A DNA stretch of 8,419 nucleotides from Candidatus Nealsoniibacteriota bacterium (GTDB taxonomy: Bacteria; Patescibacteriota; Minisyncoccia; Minisyncoccales; MHMH01), in contig JACPLM010000054.1 in assembly GCA_016186525.1 (NCBI GenBank), forward strand, positions 1-8,419. Direction: 5' to 3'. Below, one piece after another: positions 1-5,437 of the stretch (its first letter is position 1; every line of letters starts with the position of its first letter). The position numbers were made by a program, and so were the translations under genes. The notes beneath the pieces were generated by a model. The model saw nothing but the letters and a program-made list of their open reading frames with translations. It was not told the DNA's origin and did not search any database.

Positions 1-58
1 GATAGAGAGTTAAGAAAGATTTTTAATTTGCGGTAAGTTCATAAATTTTAAAATAGAA

Positions 59-98
59 TTATCGTATAATATACGCCATGGCGTGGAATAGACGATAG
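59..98. repeat. Nested inverted repeat (cruciform or RNA stem) in the upstream leader
   Basis: ACGCCATGGCGT at 73-84 is a perfect 12-base palindrome. It is flanked by ATCGT at 61-65 and ACGAT at 92-96, which are reverse complements and extend by another pair or two on each side. Together they give an outer stem enclosing an inner palindrome. The TATAAT box overlaps the left arm region, so this could be an operator-like site or part of a folded leader. No function can be assigned from sequence alone. Confidence 0.35.
65..70 (+). promoter_or_regulatory. Possible -10 box (TATAAT) in the leader upstream of comEC
   Basis: A perfect TATAAT hexamer lies about 165 bases before the comEC start. No good TTGACA-like -35 element is seen 16 to 18 bases upstream, where the sequence is only A/T-rich. 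The region is so AT-rich that a chance match is quite possible. If it is used, the transcript would begin near 77 and read through both hairpins at 162-222 before reaching comEC. Confidence 0.3.
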
Positions 99-120
99 GA
101 TTATTTTTATGAGAATAGCA

Positions 121-155
121 CGAAAATAATATATATTATGATAAATTAATTTTCG
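121..155. repeat. AT-rich inverted repeats, no gene
   Basis: CGAAAAT at 121-127 and ATTTTCG at 149-155 are reverse complements. ATAATATATATTAT at 126-139 is itself a perfect palindrome. The two structures overlap by two bases and so are alternatives. The stretch is almost pure A/T and would melt easily. The 236 bases before comEC hold no reading frame that looks like a real gene; a six-codon ATG frame at 109 is too short to mean anything. Confidence 0.3.
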
Positions 156-161
156 ATTTAT

Positions 162-183
162 AAGCGGTGGGATCACCGCTTTT
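162..183 (+). terminator. Intrinsic terminator-like hairpin 1
   Basis: An 8-bp perfect stem, AAGCGGTG at 162-169 with CACCGCTT at 174-181, closes a four-base loop GGAT. A short T run (180-183) overlaps the end of the stem. The T tract is short, so alone this is a moderate terminator. It probably ends transcription from upstream of the window or acts within the comEC leader. Confidence 0.6.
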
Positions 184-188
184 GTTTG

Positions 189-222
189 CCCCGCATCGAA
201 CTTGTTCTGGCGCGGGGTTTTT
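189..222 (+). terminator. Intrinsic terminator-like hairpin 2, directly before the comEC RBS
   Basis: CCCCGC at 189-194 pairs with GCGGGG at 212-217, followed at once by five T residues (218-222). The 17-base loop contains GAAC/GTTC, which could form a small inner stem. The GC-rich stem plus T run is the classic Rho-independent form. It stands five bases after hairpin 1 and only three bases before the comEC ribosome-binding site, so any promoter serving comEC must either lie upstream and read through it or overlap it. Confidence 0.65.
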
Positions 223-225
223 GTT

Positions 226-229
226 AGGA
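226..229 (+). promoter_or_regulatory. Ribosome-binding site of comEC
   Basis: AGGA lies seven bases before the ATG at 237, a good Shine-Dalgarno match and spacing. It supports the ATG at 237 as the start. It is one of only two clear Shine-Dalgarno sites in the window; the other precedes the PHP gene. Confidence 0.6.
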
Positions 230-236
230 TTTTATT

Positions 237-1628
237 ATGGCAAAATCGCGTATATTTCTATATTTCTGTTTGGCGTTTGTGGGAGGCATTTTTGCGGCAT
301 CTTTCCTTTTTATTCCCCAGTTATTTTTACTGGGGATTTTGATTGCCGGACTTTTTTTAATTTCTGTTTTATGGGGTTATAAAAGATTAGTTGTTATCGG
401 GTTCTGTTTGTTATTTTTGGTTTTGGGCATTTGGCGTTATCAATCGGCGGATTCACAAATCGTTTACATAGAAGAGGGGAATATTGAGTTTGTTGGGATA
501 GTGTCAAAAGAGCCGGATATCCGGCCCAATAGCATAAAACTTGTTGTCGGCAATGTGTTGGTAGCGGCCAGCCGATATCCAGAATATAAATATGGAGATA
601 AATTAAAGATTGCCGGTCTGTTGAAAAATCCGCCCGTTTTCGACGACTTCAATTATCGCGATTATCTCAAAAAAGACGGCATTATATCCGTGATGAATTT
701 TCCAAAAATAGAATTATTGGGCTCCGGGTTTGGTAATCCCGCGATGAAGGTTCTTCTTTCTTTTAAAAATAAATTTAAAGAAACGACAGGCTCTTTTATC
801 TCGCCTCCGCAGGAAGGAATTTTAGAGGCGTTGGTTTTCGGCCAGGAGTCGAATATTTCCCAAGAATGGAAAGATAAGCTGAATCTGACCGGCACTAGGC
901 ATATAGCCGCTGTTTCCGGAATGAATATCACGATTATTTCTTCTTTAATAGCCTCTTTTACCCCGTTTTCTATCTCAATACTGCTGCTTTTCTTTTATAT
1001 TTTAATGATCGGAGCTCCTGCTTCAGCGTTACGGGCCTTTATTATGGCTGTAATTTTTCTTTCGGCCAAAAAATTCGGGCGTATGTCTTCAGCCCCAAGG
1101 GCGGTATTTGTTTCAGCTGCTTTTATGCTGCTTTTAAATCCCTTTCTTCTCGCTAAAGACGTCGGTTTCCAACTTTCTTTTTTAGCTATTTTAGGCCTTA
1201 TTTATTTGCAGCCGTATTTTTCCCATTGGCTGAAATTTCTTCCCAACCCGAAGATTTTTCCCTTAAGGGCTACGCTTTCCGCCACTTTAGCGGCGCAAGT
1301 TTTTACTTTGCCGATTTTAGTTTATAATTTTGGCAGAATTTCTCTATTGAGCCCCATTGCCAACATTTTAATAGTGCCATTTCTGGCGCCAATCACCATT
1401 TTTATTTTTATTTTCGCAATTTCCGGCATTATCTTTCAGCCATTGGGAGTTTTATTGTCTTGGCCAATTTGGTTTTCTCTAACTTATATTATAAAAATCA
1501 TTGATTGGTTCAGTTATTTGCCGTTAGCTTCTTTGGCCGTGGGGAATTTGCACTGGATTTGGCTGATAATTTCTTATCTAATTTTAGGTAGCTTCATTTG
1601 GTGGTACAATAAAAATATATGGAAATAG
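237..1628 (+). CDS. comEC: ComEC/Rec2-family DNA-uptake channel protein (no metallo-beta-lactamase domain)
   Basis: This 463-residue membrane protein matches the ComEC/Rec2 competence family, which forms the inner-membrane channel for single-stranded DNA in natural transformation. Residues 1-70 carry hydrophobic helices, residues 75-165 look like the soluble DUF4131 (OB-like) region, and residues about 190-460 are the multi-helix Competence domain. Family signatures seen are TGTRHIAAVSGMNIT (218-232), GAPASALRAFIM (259-270), NPFLLAKDVGFQLSF (301-315) and a SPIANILIVPFLAP stretch near 372-385. The protein ends after the membrane domain, whereas ComEC of Bacillus-type organisms is much longer and continues into a metallo-beta-lactamase-like hydrolase. 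There is no sign of a frameshifted remainder downstream, because the next gene starts within the last ten bases. The ATG at 237 has a good RBS. Family assignment is confident; competence in this organism is inferred. Confidence 0.93.
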   Translation: MAKSRIFLYFCLAFVGGIFAASFLFIPQLFLLGILIAGLFLISVLWGYKRLVVIGFCLLFLVLGIWRYQSADSQIVYIEEGNIEFVGIVSKEPDIRPNSIKLVVGNVLVAASRYPEYKYGDKLKIAGLLKNPPVFDDFNYRDYLKKDGIISVMNFPKIELLGSGFGNPAMKVLLSFKNKFKETTGSFISPPQEGILEALVFGQESNISQEWKDKLNLTGTRHIAAVSGMNITIISSLIASFTPFSISILLLFFYILMIGAPASALRAFIMAVIFLSAKKFGRMSSAPRAVFVSAAFMLLLNPFLLAKDVGFQLSFLAILGLIYLQPYFSHWLKFLPNPKIFPLRATLSATLAAQVFTLPILVYNFGRISLLSPIANILIVPFLAPITIFIFIFAISGIIFQPLGVLLSWPIWFSLTYIIKIIDWFSYLPLASLAVGNLHWIWLIISYLILGSFIWWYNKNIWK

Positions 1629-2407
1629 CTCGACAGGCTCACTACAAGCAAGCGTGGGTGATAGCGGTCAGCATGGGGTACGGCCATCAAAGGACTGCCT
1701 ATCCTTTGAGGCATTTAGCTTTTGGAGGAAAAGTTATTAATGCTAACGATTACGAGGGCATTCCTCAAAAAGATAAAAATGTCTGGGAAAACTCAAGAAA
1801 GTTTTACGAATTTATTTCCAGAGTGAAACGAATTCCCATTGTTGGAAATGCAGTTTTCACTATTTTTGACAAGTTTCAAGAAATCATGAGCTATTATCCA
1901 AAGAGAGATTTATCAAAACCTAATATTCAATTAAAACAAATTTATTCTTTAATTAAAAACGGATGGGGGAAACACCTTGTTGAAGAGCTCAAAATCCAAA
2001 ATCTAAAATCCAAAGCTGCTTTGCCGATTATCACGACTTTTTTCATACCGGCTTTTATGGCTGAGCATTTTAATTATCCCGGCGATATTTACTGTATTGT
2101 TTGCGATGCCGATATTTCCAGGACTTGGGCTCCCCCAGATCCAGCAAGGAGCAGGATAAAATATTTCGCTCCGACTGCCAGGGCAGCTGAAAGGCTGAAA
2201 TTTTACGGAGTAAAACCGGAGAATATTTTTTCTACCGGTTACCCCTTGCCCATAGAAAACATCGGCGACGAATCAATGGCTTTGCTCAAAGAAGATTTAA
2301 AATCAAGGCTTTTGAACCTTGATCCTAAAGGAAAATATTGCGAAAATACAAAGTCTTGGTGCAAAATGCCTTGGGCCAGTTCTCGGCAGAATCAGATCAT
2401 CCATTAA
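1619..2407 (+). CDS. GT-B glycosyltransferase (MGDG synthase/UgtP-like), N-terminal half, frameshifted
   Basis: These 262 codons encode the N-terminal Rossmann domain of a GT-B glycosyltransferase resembling monogalactosyldiacylglycerol synthase and UgtP, enzymes that add a sugar to a membrane lipid. The glycine-rich acceptor-side motif VSMGYGHQRTAYPL lies at residues 17-30. A conserved D/W/P segment (CDADISRTWAPPD, 162-174) and a STGYPLP turn (205-211) end the domain. The frame is sensible to about residue 240; the last 22 residues (rich in C, W, N, Q) look out of frame, and the true continuation lies in the -1 frame (next entry). The start overlaps comEC by ten bases and has no clear Shine-Dalgarno site, which suggests coupled translation. 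Residues 2-11 are encoded by a REP-like repeat, so the real domain begins near W13; a GTG at 1658 is an alternative start. Residues 124-132 come from a 7-bp tandem repeat. The sugar and lipid substrates are not known. Confidence 0.75.
   Translation: MEIARQAHYKQAWVIAVSMGYGHQRTAYPLRHLAFGGKVINANDYEGIPQKDKNVWENSRKFYEFISRVKRIPIVGNAVFTIFDKFQEIMSYYPKRDLSKPNIQLKQIYSLIKNGWGKHLVEELKIQNLKSKAALPIITTFFIPAFMAEHFNYPGDIYCIVCDADISRTWAPPDPARSRIKYFAPTARAAERLKFYGVKPENIFSTGYPLPIENIGDESMALLKEDLKSRLLNLDPKGKYCENTKSWCKMPWASSRQNQIIH
1626..1644. repeat. REP-like short motif across the comEC stop / GT-B start
   Basis: The 19 bases here contain CTCGACAGGCTCA, close to the core TTCGACAGGCTCAG that I recall as a dispersed short repeat of many bacterial genomes (reverse strand CTGAGCCTGTCGAA). 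The TAG/CTA ends are complementary. It covers the comEC stop codon and encodes the first residues of the GT-B reading frame. The identification rests on memory of the motif, and only one copy is present in the window. Confidence 0.35.
1991..2011 (+). repeat. Heptamer tandem repeat inside the GT-B gene (3 copies of AAAATCY)
   Basis: Three units, AAAATCC, AAAATCT and AAAATCC, run head to tail inside the reading frame and encode the polar stretch KIQNLKS. The total of 21 bases equals seven codons, so the array keeps frame. A one-unit change would shift the frame. Heptamer arrays of this kind are known as dispersed short tandem repeats in other bacteria, for example in cyanobacteria. Confidence 0.7.
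2329..2404 (+). other. Frameshift zone between the two halves of the GT-B glycosyltransferase
   Basis: Both reading frames are open between the TAA at 2326-2328 in the downstream frame and the TAA at 2405-2407 in the upstream frame, so the shift must lie here. The simplest repair is one extra A in the run AAAA at 2332-2335: the joined protein then reads DPKGKILRKYKVLVQ and runs without a break into the C-terminal domain, about 437 residues in total, a normal length for this family. Three explanations remain: a real one-base deletion, a sequencing or assembly error in a short homopolymer, or recoding. No strong slippery heptamer is visible. Confidence 0.8.
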
Positions 2408-2928
2408 CTTTGATGTTTGCCGTCGGAGGAGCCGGCGCTCAAAAAGAAATAGGCGTTCAAATAGTTAAATCATTAGCGGTGAAAATTTGGGCAAACGACA
2501 TTAAAGTGATTTTAGTTGCAGGCATCAAAGGAAAAGTCAAAGATTATTTTGAAAAAAATCTGGAAAAATTAAAGTTTAAAAATCATCCCAACATTGAAAT
2601 TATTTTTGAAAAAGACATTGAGAGTTATTTTCAGCAATTCAATCGGGCTTTAAGGAAAACCGATATTCTATGGACAAAACCGTCGGAGCTCTCTTTTTAT
2701 TCTGCCTTAGGCCTACCCATCATTATCGCTCCCACCATTGGTTCGCAAGAAGAGTTTAATATGAGATGGCTGTTAAAATCTGGCTTTGGTATGGCGCAAG
2801 AAAACCCCAAATATGTCAGCCAGTGGCTTTTTGACTGGCTAAATGAGGGGTATCTTGCCGAAGCTGCCATGGAAGGATTTGTCGAGGGAGAAAAATTAGG
2901 AACGCTTAATATTGAAAAAATGATCTAA
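2338..2928 (+). CDS. GT-B glycosyltransferase, C-terminal (nucleotide-sugar-binding) half, frameshifted
   Basis: This frame encodes the second Rossmann domain of the GT-B enzyme begun at 1619. HPLTLMFAVGGAGAQKE (starting near residue 21) is the typical opening strand and glycine-rich loop of the domain. TKPSEL followed by LGLPIIIAPTIGSQEEFN is the counterpart of the TKPGG.T...P......Q..N segment that binds the nucleotide sugar in this family. The TTG at 2338 is probably not a true start; the frame is open from 2329, and an ATG at 2413, six bases after the upstream stop, could allow reinitiation and yield a 172-residue domain. No Shine-Dalgarno site is seen for either. The gene ends two bases before the transporter gene. 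I read it as part of one broken gene, not as an independent protein; a functional split enzyme cannot be excluded. Confidence 0.72.
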   Translation: MRKYKVLVQNALGQFSAESDHPLTLMFAVGGAGAQKEIGVQIVKSLAVKIWANDIKVILVAGIKGKVKDYFEKNLEKLKFKNHPNIEIIFEKDIESYFQQFNRALRKTDILWTKPSELSFYSALGLPIIIAPTIGSQEEFNMRWLLKSGFGMAQENPKYVSQWLFDWLNEGYLAEAAMEGFVEGEKLGTLNIEKMI

Positions 2929-2930
2929 AT

Positions 2931-3836
2931 ATGACTTGGCTTTTACTTGCTATTTTAGCTTACTTCTTTTTGGCGATCGTTTCTTTGTTCGACCGCTATT
3001 TTTTAGTCGGTCCCACGCCAAGTCCCAAAGTTTACACATTTAACGTGGCAATTCTATGGATGCCATTTAGTCTATTGCTGATTCCTTTCGGATTGAACTT
3101 GCCGACCGACTGGACGATTTTGCTTGTGGCGTTAGCATCCGGCTTGACGAGGGTTTTCGCCATTTTATTCTTAATGCAAGGAATAATTAAAAGCGAGGTT
3201 TCCAGAATTGTGCCGGCCAACGGAGCCCTTTTGCCGATTTTCTCTTTTTTGCTGTTTCTTCTTTTTTTGAAAACCGATTCCCTTGGTTCATTGCAAATAT
3301 TGGCGTTTCTGCTGCTTTTAGCGGGTTCGGTCCTAATTTCCATCAAAAAATTTACTAAGGAATTTATCAGTTTTCATATTTTAAAGTATCCGATTATTTC
3401 CGCCTTTCTTTTTGCGTTGTCTTTTCTTGCTACAAAGCAGCTTTTTTTAAAAACCGATTTTTTGTCTGGCTTTTTTCTGACGCTCATGGCCGGAGCAGCC
3501 GGCGGGTTATTATTTTTGCTTTCTTCAGGCGCGAGAAAGGAAATTTTTACTCAAAAAACCAACGTAAAAATATCGAGCATTTTTATCTTGGGCCAAATTC
3601 TTGGCGGGCTTGGAGTGGTTGCGCAATTTTATGCGATTTTTTTGGCAAGCGCCAACCAGGTTCCCCTGATTAATGCCCTTGAGGGCACAAGATACATTTT
3701 TCTGATGTTTTTCATTTTTTTGTTGTCACGCTGGAATTCTCATCTTTTAAAAGAAGAAATGAAGGGGGCGGCCTTGATCCAAAAAATCGCCGCTGTTTTA
3801 TTAATTATTGCGGGGCTAGCTGTTTTGGCTGCATGA
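2931..3836 (+). CDS. EamA/DMT-superfamily membrane transporter
   Basis: A 301-residue, very hydrophobic protein with about ten predicted membrane helices (roughly 3-20, 38-54, 62-80, 92-112, 121-138, 150-168, 178-198, 214-234, 245-266, 283-300), the number and length typical of EamA drug/metabolite transporters. The two halves each end in the expected pattern of a helix, a short polar turn and a final glycine-containing helix (LAFLLLLAGSVLIS near 123-136 and IAAVLLIIAGLAVLAA at 286-301). The substrate cannot be told from sequence; members move amino acids, nucleotide sugars, undecaprenyl-linked sugars or metabolites. Its position between two carbohydrate-active genes makes a sugar or lipid-linked sugar substrate a fair guess only. 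It starts two bases after the GT-B frame without a clear RBS and shares ATGA with the next gene, so translation is probably coupled. Confidence 0.8.
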   Translation: MTWLLLAILAYFFLAIVSLFDRYFLVGPTPSPKVYTFNVAILWMPFSLLLIPFGLNLPTDWTILLVALASGLTRVFAILFLMQGIIKSEVSRIVPANGALLPIFSFLLFLLFLKTDSLGSLQILAFLLLLAGSVLISIKKFTKEFISFHILKYPIISAFLFALSFLATKQLFLKTDFLSGFFLTLMAGAAGGLLFLLSSGARKEIFTQKTNVKISSIFILGQILGGLGVVAQFYAIFLASANQVPLINALEGTRYIFLMFFIFLLSRWNSHLLKEEMKGAALIQKIAAVLLIIAGLAVLAA

Positions 3837-4837
3837 AAATATTAAAGAAAATCGTAATAGGAATTTTAATTGTTATTTTCATTTTTTTGGGTTACTTTTT
3901 TGTCGGTAAAACCGAGCCGGCAAAAGAAGTTGATTGGGGGGTTAATTTTTCCCAGAAGTATGCTAAGCTCTTAGGGTTGGATTGGCAGGAAGCTTATTCG
4001 GCTATAATTGCCGATCTTGGGGCAAGGAATATAAAAATACTGACCAGCTGGGATTTGATTGAGCCGAAGATGGGGGAATATTCTTTTAATGATTTAGATT
4101 GGCAAATCGGCTTGGCGGAAGAAAAAAGAGTCAGCGTTTTATTGGTGATTGGCAACAAGACCGGCCGTTGGCCGGAGTGTCATATGCCTGATTGGGCAAA
4201 AGGATTGAGCAAGGAAGCGCAGCAAGACAAAATTTTAAAATTGATTGAGAATATTGTGTTAAGGTATAAAGGGCTTGCCCCCACACCAAATTTTGGTGTG
4301 GGGGCGTGGCAGGTGGAAAATGAGGCCCTTTTTCCTTTTGGAGAATGCCCATGGAGAGATAAGAGTTTCTTGAAAAAAGAGATAAGTTTGGTAAAATCTT
4401 TAGATCCAACAAGGCCCGTGATTGTTTCAGATAGCGGCGAGTTTTCTTTCTGGATTACGGCGGCGCAGTTGGGAGATATAGCCAGCGCTACTCTGCATAG
4501 AAAAGTTTGGTTTAAGGAAATAAAAAATTACATTACTTATCCCCTAAGGCCCATTTTCTATTGGCGGAAAGCCCAGATTATAAAAATATTTTTCAATAAA
4601 GAGGTGATAGTCGGGGAACTCCAAGCGGAACCATGGTGCCCGAATTTTGTTTCTCCATGCTCCCTGGAAGAGCAAAAAAAGACGATGGATTTGCCCCAAT
4701 TCCAAAAGAATATTCAATTCGCTAAAGAAACCGGCCTGAATACCTTTTATTTATGGGGCCCGGAGTGGATGTTTTGGATGAAAGAAAAACAGAATAAGCC
4801 GGAAATTTGGGAGGAAGCTAAAAAATTATTCAAATAA
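3833..4837 (+). CDS. Membrane-anchored glycoside hydrolase-like protein (clan GH-A TIM barrel)
   Basis: The 334-residue protein starts with a short basic stretch and one membrane helix (about residues 6-24) and no obvious cleavage site, so it is likely anchored with the enzyme domain outside. The rest reads as a clan GH-A (beta/alpha)8 barrel: TSWDLIEPKMGEYSF (71-85) is the usual barrel segment of GH5/GH35/GH39/GH42-type enzymes, AWQVENE (158-164) carries the acid/base Asn-Glu pair (N163-E164), VIVGELQAEPW (258-268) holds the candidate nucleophile (E262, less likely E266), and TFYLWGPEWMFW (304-315) is a typical last strand. Both catalytic acids seem present, so activity is plausible. Family and substrate are not resolved. 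It overlaps the EamA gene by four bases (ATGA) and ends five bases before the next gene. A 29-bp palindrome encodes residues 149-158 directly before the acid/base motif. Confidence 0.8.
   Translation: MKILKKIVIGILIVIFIFLGYFFVGKTEPAKEVDWGVNFSQKYAKLLGLDWQEAYSAIIADLGARNIKILTSWDLIEPKMGEYSFNDLDWQIGLAEEKRVSVLLVIGNKTGRWPECHMPDWAKGLSKEAQQDKILKLIENIVLRYKGLAPTPNFGVGAWQVENEALFPFGECPWRDKSFLKKEISLVKSLDPTRPVIVSDSGEFSFWITAAQLGDIASATLHRKVWFKEIKNYITYPLRPIFYWRKAQIIKIFFNKEVIVGELQAEPWCPNFVSPCSLEEQKKTMDLPQFQKNIQFAKETGLNTFYLWGPEWMFWMKEKQNKPEIWEEAKKLFK
4277..4305. repeat. Near-perfect 29-bp palindrome inside the hydrolase gene
   Basis: GCCCCCACACCAAA (4277-4290) is the exact reverse complement of TTTGGTGTGGGGGC (4292-4305), with a single T between. 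It encodes APTPNFGVGA in frame. A 14-bp perfect arm is far beyond chance in coding DNA. Its form suggests an inserted palindromic element or a strong mRNA hairpin. There is no T run after it, so it is not a standard terminator. Confidence 0.85.
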
Positions 4838-4842
4838 ATTTT

Positions 4843-5424
4843 ATGGATTTTAGTTTATTTATTCAAGTTATTTTTCTTTTTTTATTTTGTTTGGTGCTAG
4901 CCAGCCTTGAGACGCAAATAGAGGGGGCAGACGGCTGGGCGGCCAATTTACCCACATGGAAACCAGCTCCATCTAAATGGTTTTCGCGTCTTTACGGCAA
5001 GATTATGGGCGGGAGAGATTTAACCCTTTATCATTTATTAGTTTTTACTTTAGTTTTAGTTTTTTTACATTATCCGTATTTTGCCGGGAAAACATGGAAT
5101 TTTACTTCAGAACTAACTACTTTTTCTTTCTTCTTCATAGTGGCGATAATTTGGGATTTTTTGTGGTTTGTGGTTAATCCGAAGTACGATTTCGGAAGTT
5201 TTTTAGGCCGGCATGTTTTGTGGCACAGAAAATGGCTTCTGCATTTGCCAGTTGATTATTGGTTGGCTTTAATTATTTCCGCTTTACTGTATGCAAGGTT
5301 TTCCTTTGGCTTATTTAAAGAGTGGCTGGCTATTATTGGCATATTTTTTATTCTTACCGTAGTTGTAATCATTTTCGCCGCCTTCGCCGGTATCTTAAGA
5401 ATAAAAGAAGAATTTAAACAATAG
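4843..5424 (+). CDS. Unknown multi-pass membrane protein
   Basis: I do not recognise a named family. The 193 residues contain about five hydrophobic segments (near 4-21, 62-80, 93-112, 138-152, 160-185). Between them are charged and aromatic motifs that look conserved: ETQIEGADGWAANLPTW (23-39) after the first helix, WDFLWFVVNPKYDFGSF (104-120) at the end of the third, and RHVLWHRKW with LPVDYW (123-140). H124 and H128 together with the acidic residues could bind a metal or a polar head group, but this is speculation. The gene lies five bases after the hydrolase and 13 before the GT2 gene, so it is probably cotranscribed and may assist them at the membrane. No Shine-Dalgarno site is visible. 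The reading frame is believable as a gene because of its position, codon pattern and motif-like segments. Confidence 0.7.
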   Translation: MDFSLFIQVIFLFLFCLVLASLETQIEGADGWAANLPTWKPAPSKWFSRLYGKIMGGRDLTLYHLLVFTLVLVFLHYPYFAGKTWNFTSELTTFSFFFIVAIIWDFLWFVVNPKYDFGSFLGRHVLWHRKWLLHLPVDYWLALIISALLYARFSFGLFKEWLAIIGIFFILTVVVIIFAAFAGILRIKEEFKQ

Positions 5425-5437
5425 CGCATTATTCAAC

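Noticed and set aside
167..382. Plus-strand frame overlapping the leader hairpins and the comEC start
   Set aside because: It starts inside a terminator hairpin with a non-ATG codon and runs in another frame over comEC; no domain is seen.
512..525. Perfect 14-bp palindrome GCCGGATATCCGGC inside comEC
   Set aside because: It encodes an ordinary stretch (residues about 92-97) with no length anomaly or second copy nearby; treated as chance.
2326..2347. Programmed -1 frameshifting in the GT-B gene
   Set aside because: The direction fits, but the local sequence offers no X XXY YYZ heptamer in the right frame and no evident downstream stem. A one-base loss in an A run is simpler.
3032..3346. Minus-strand open frames, such as here and at 464-652, 662-931, 4131-4412, 5758-6006, 6718-6939 and 7793-8050
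   Set aside because: All lie opposite well-supported plus-strand genes, have no recognisable domains or ribosome-binding sites, and read as antisense shadows.
3834..3836. Genetic code 25 (TGA as glycine, as in Gracilibacteria/SR1)
   Set aside because: TGA occurs as a sensible stop in the EamA and PHP genes, and no gene contains internal TGA codons at glycine positions.
4161..4175. CCGGCC/GGCCGG hairpin in the hydrolase gene
   Set aside because: A six-base stem in GC-rich codons without a T run, within a normally conserved part of the protein; no separate function suggested.
4977..5177. Plus-strand frame inside the 193-residue membrane protein gene
   Set aside because: A Phe/Tyr-rich product typical of an out-of-frame reading of T-rich membrane protein DNA.
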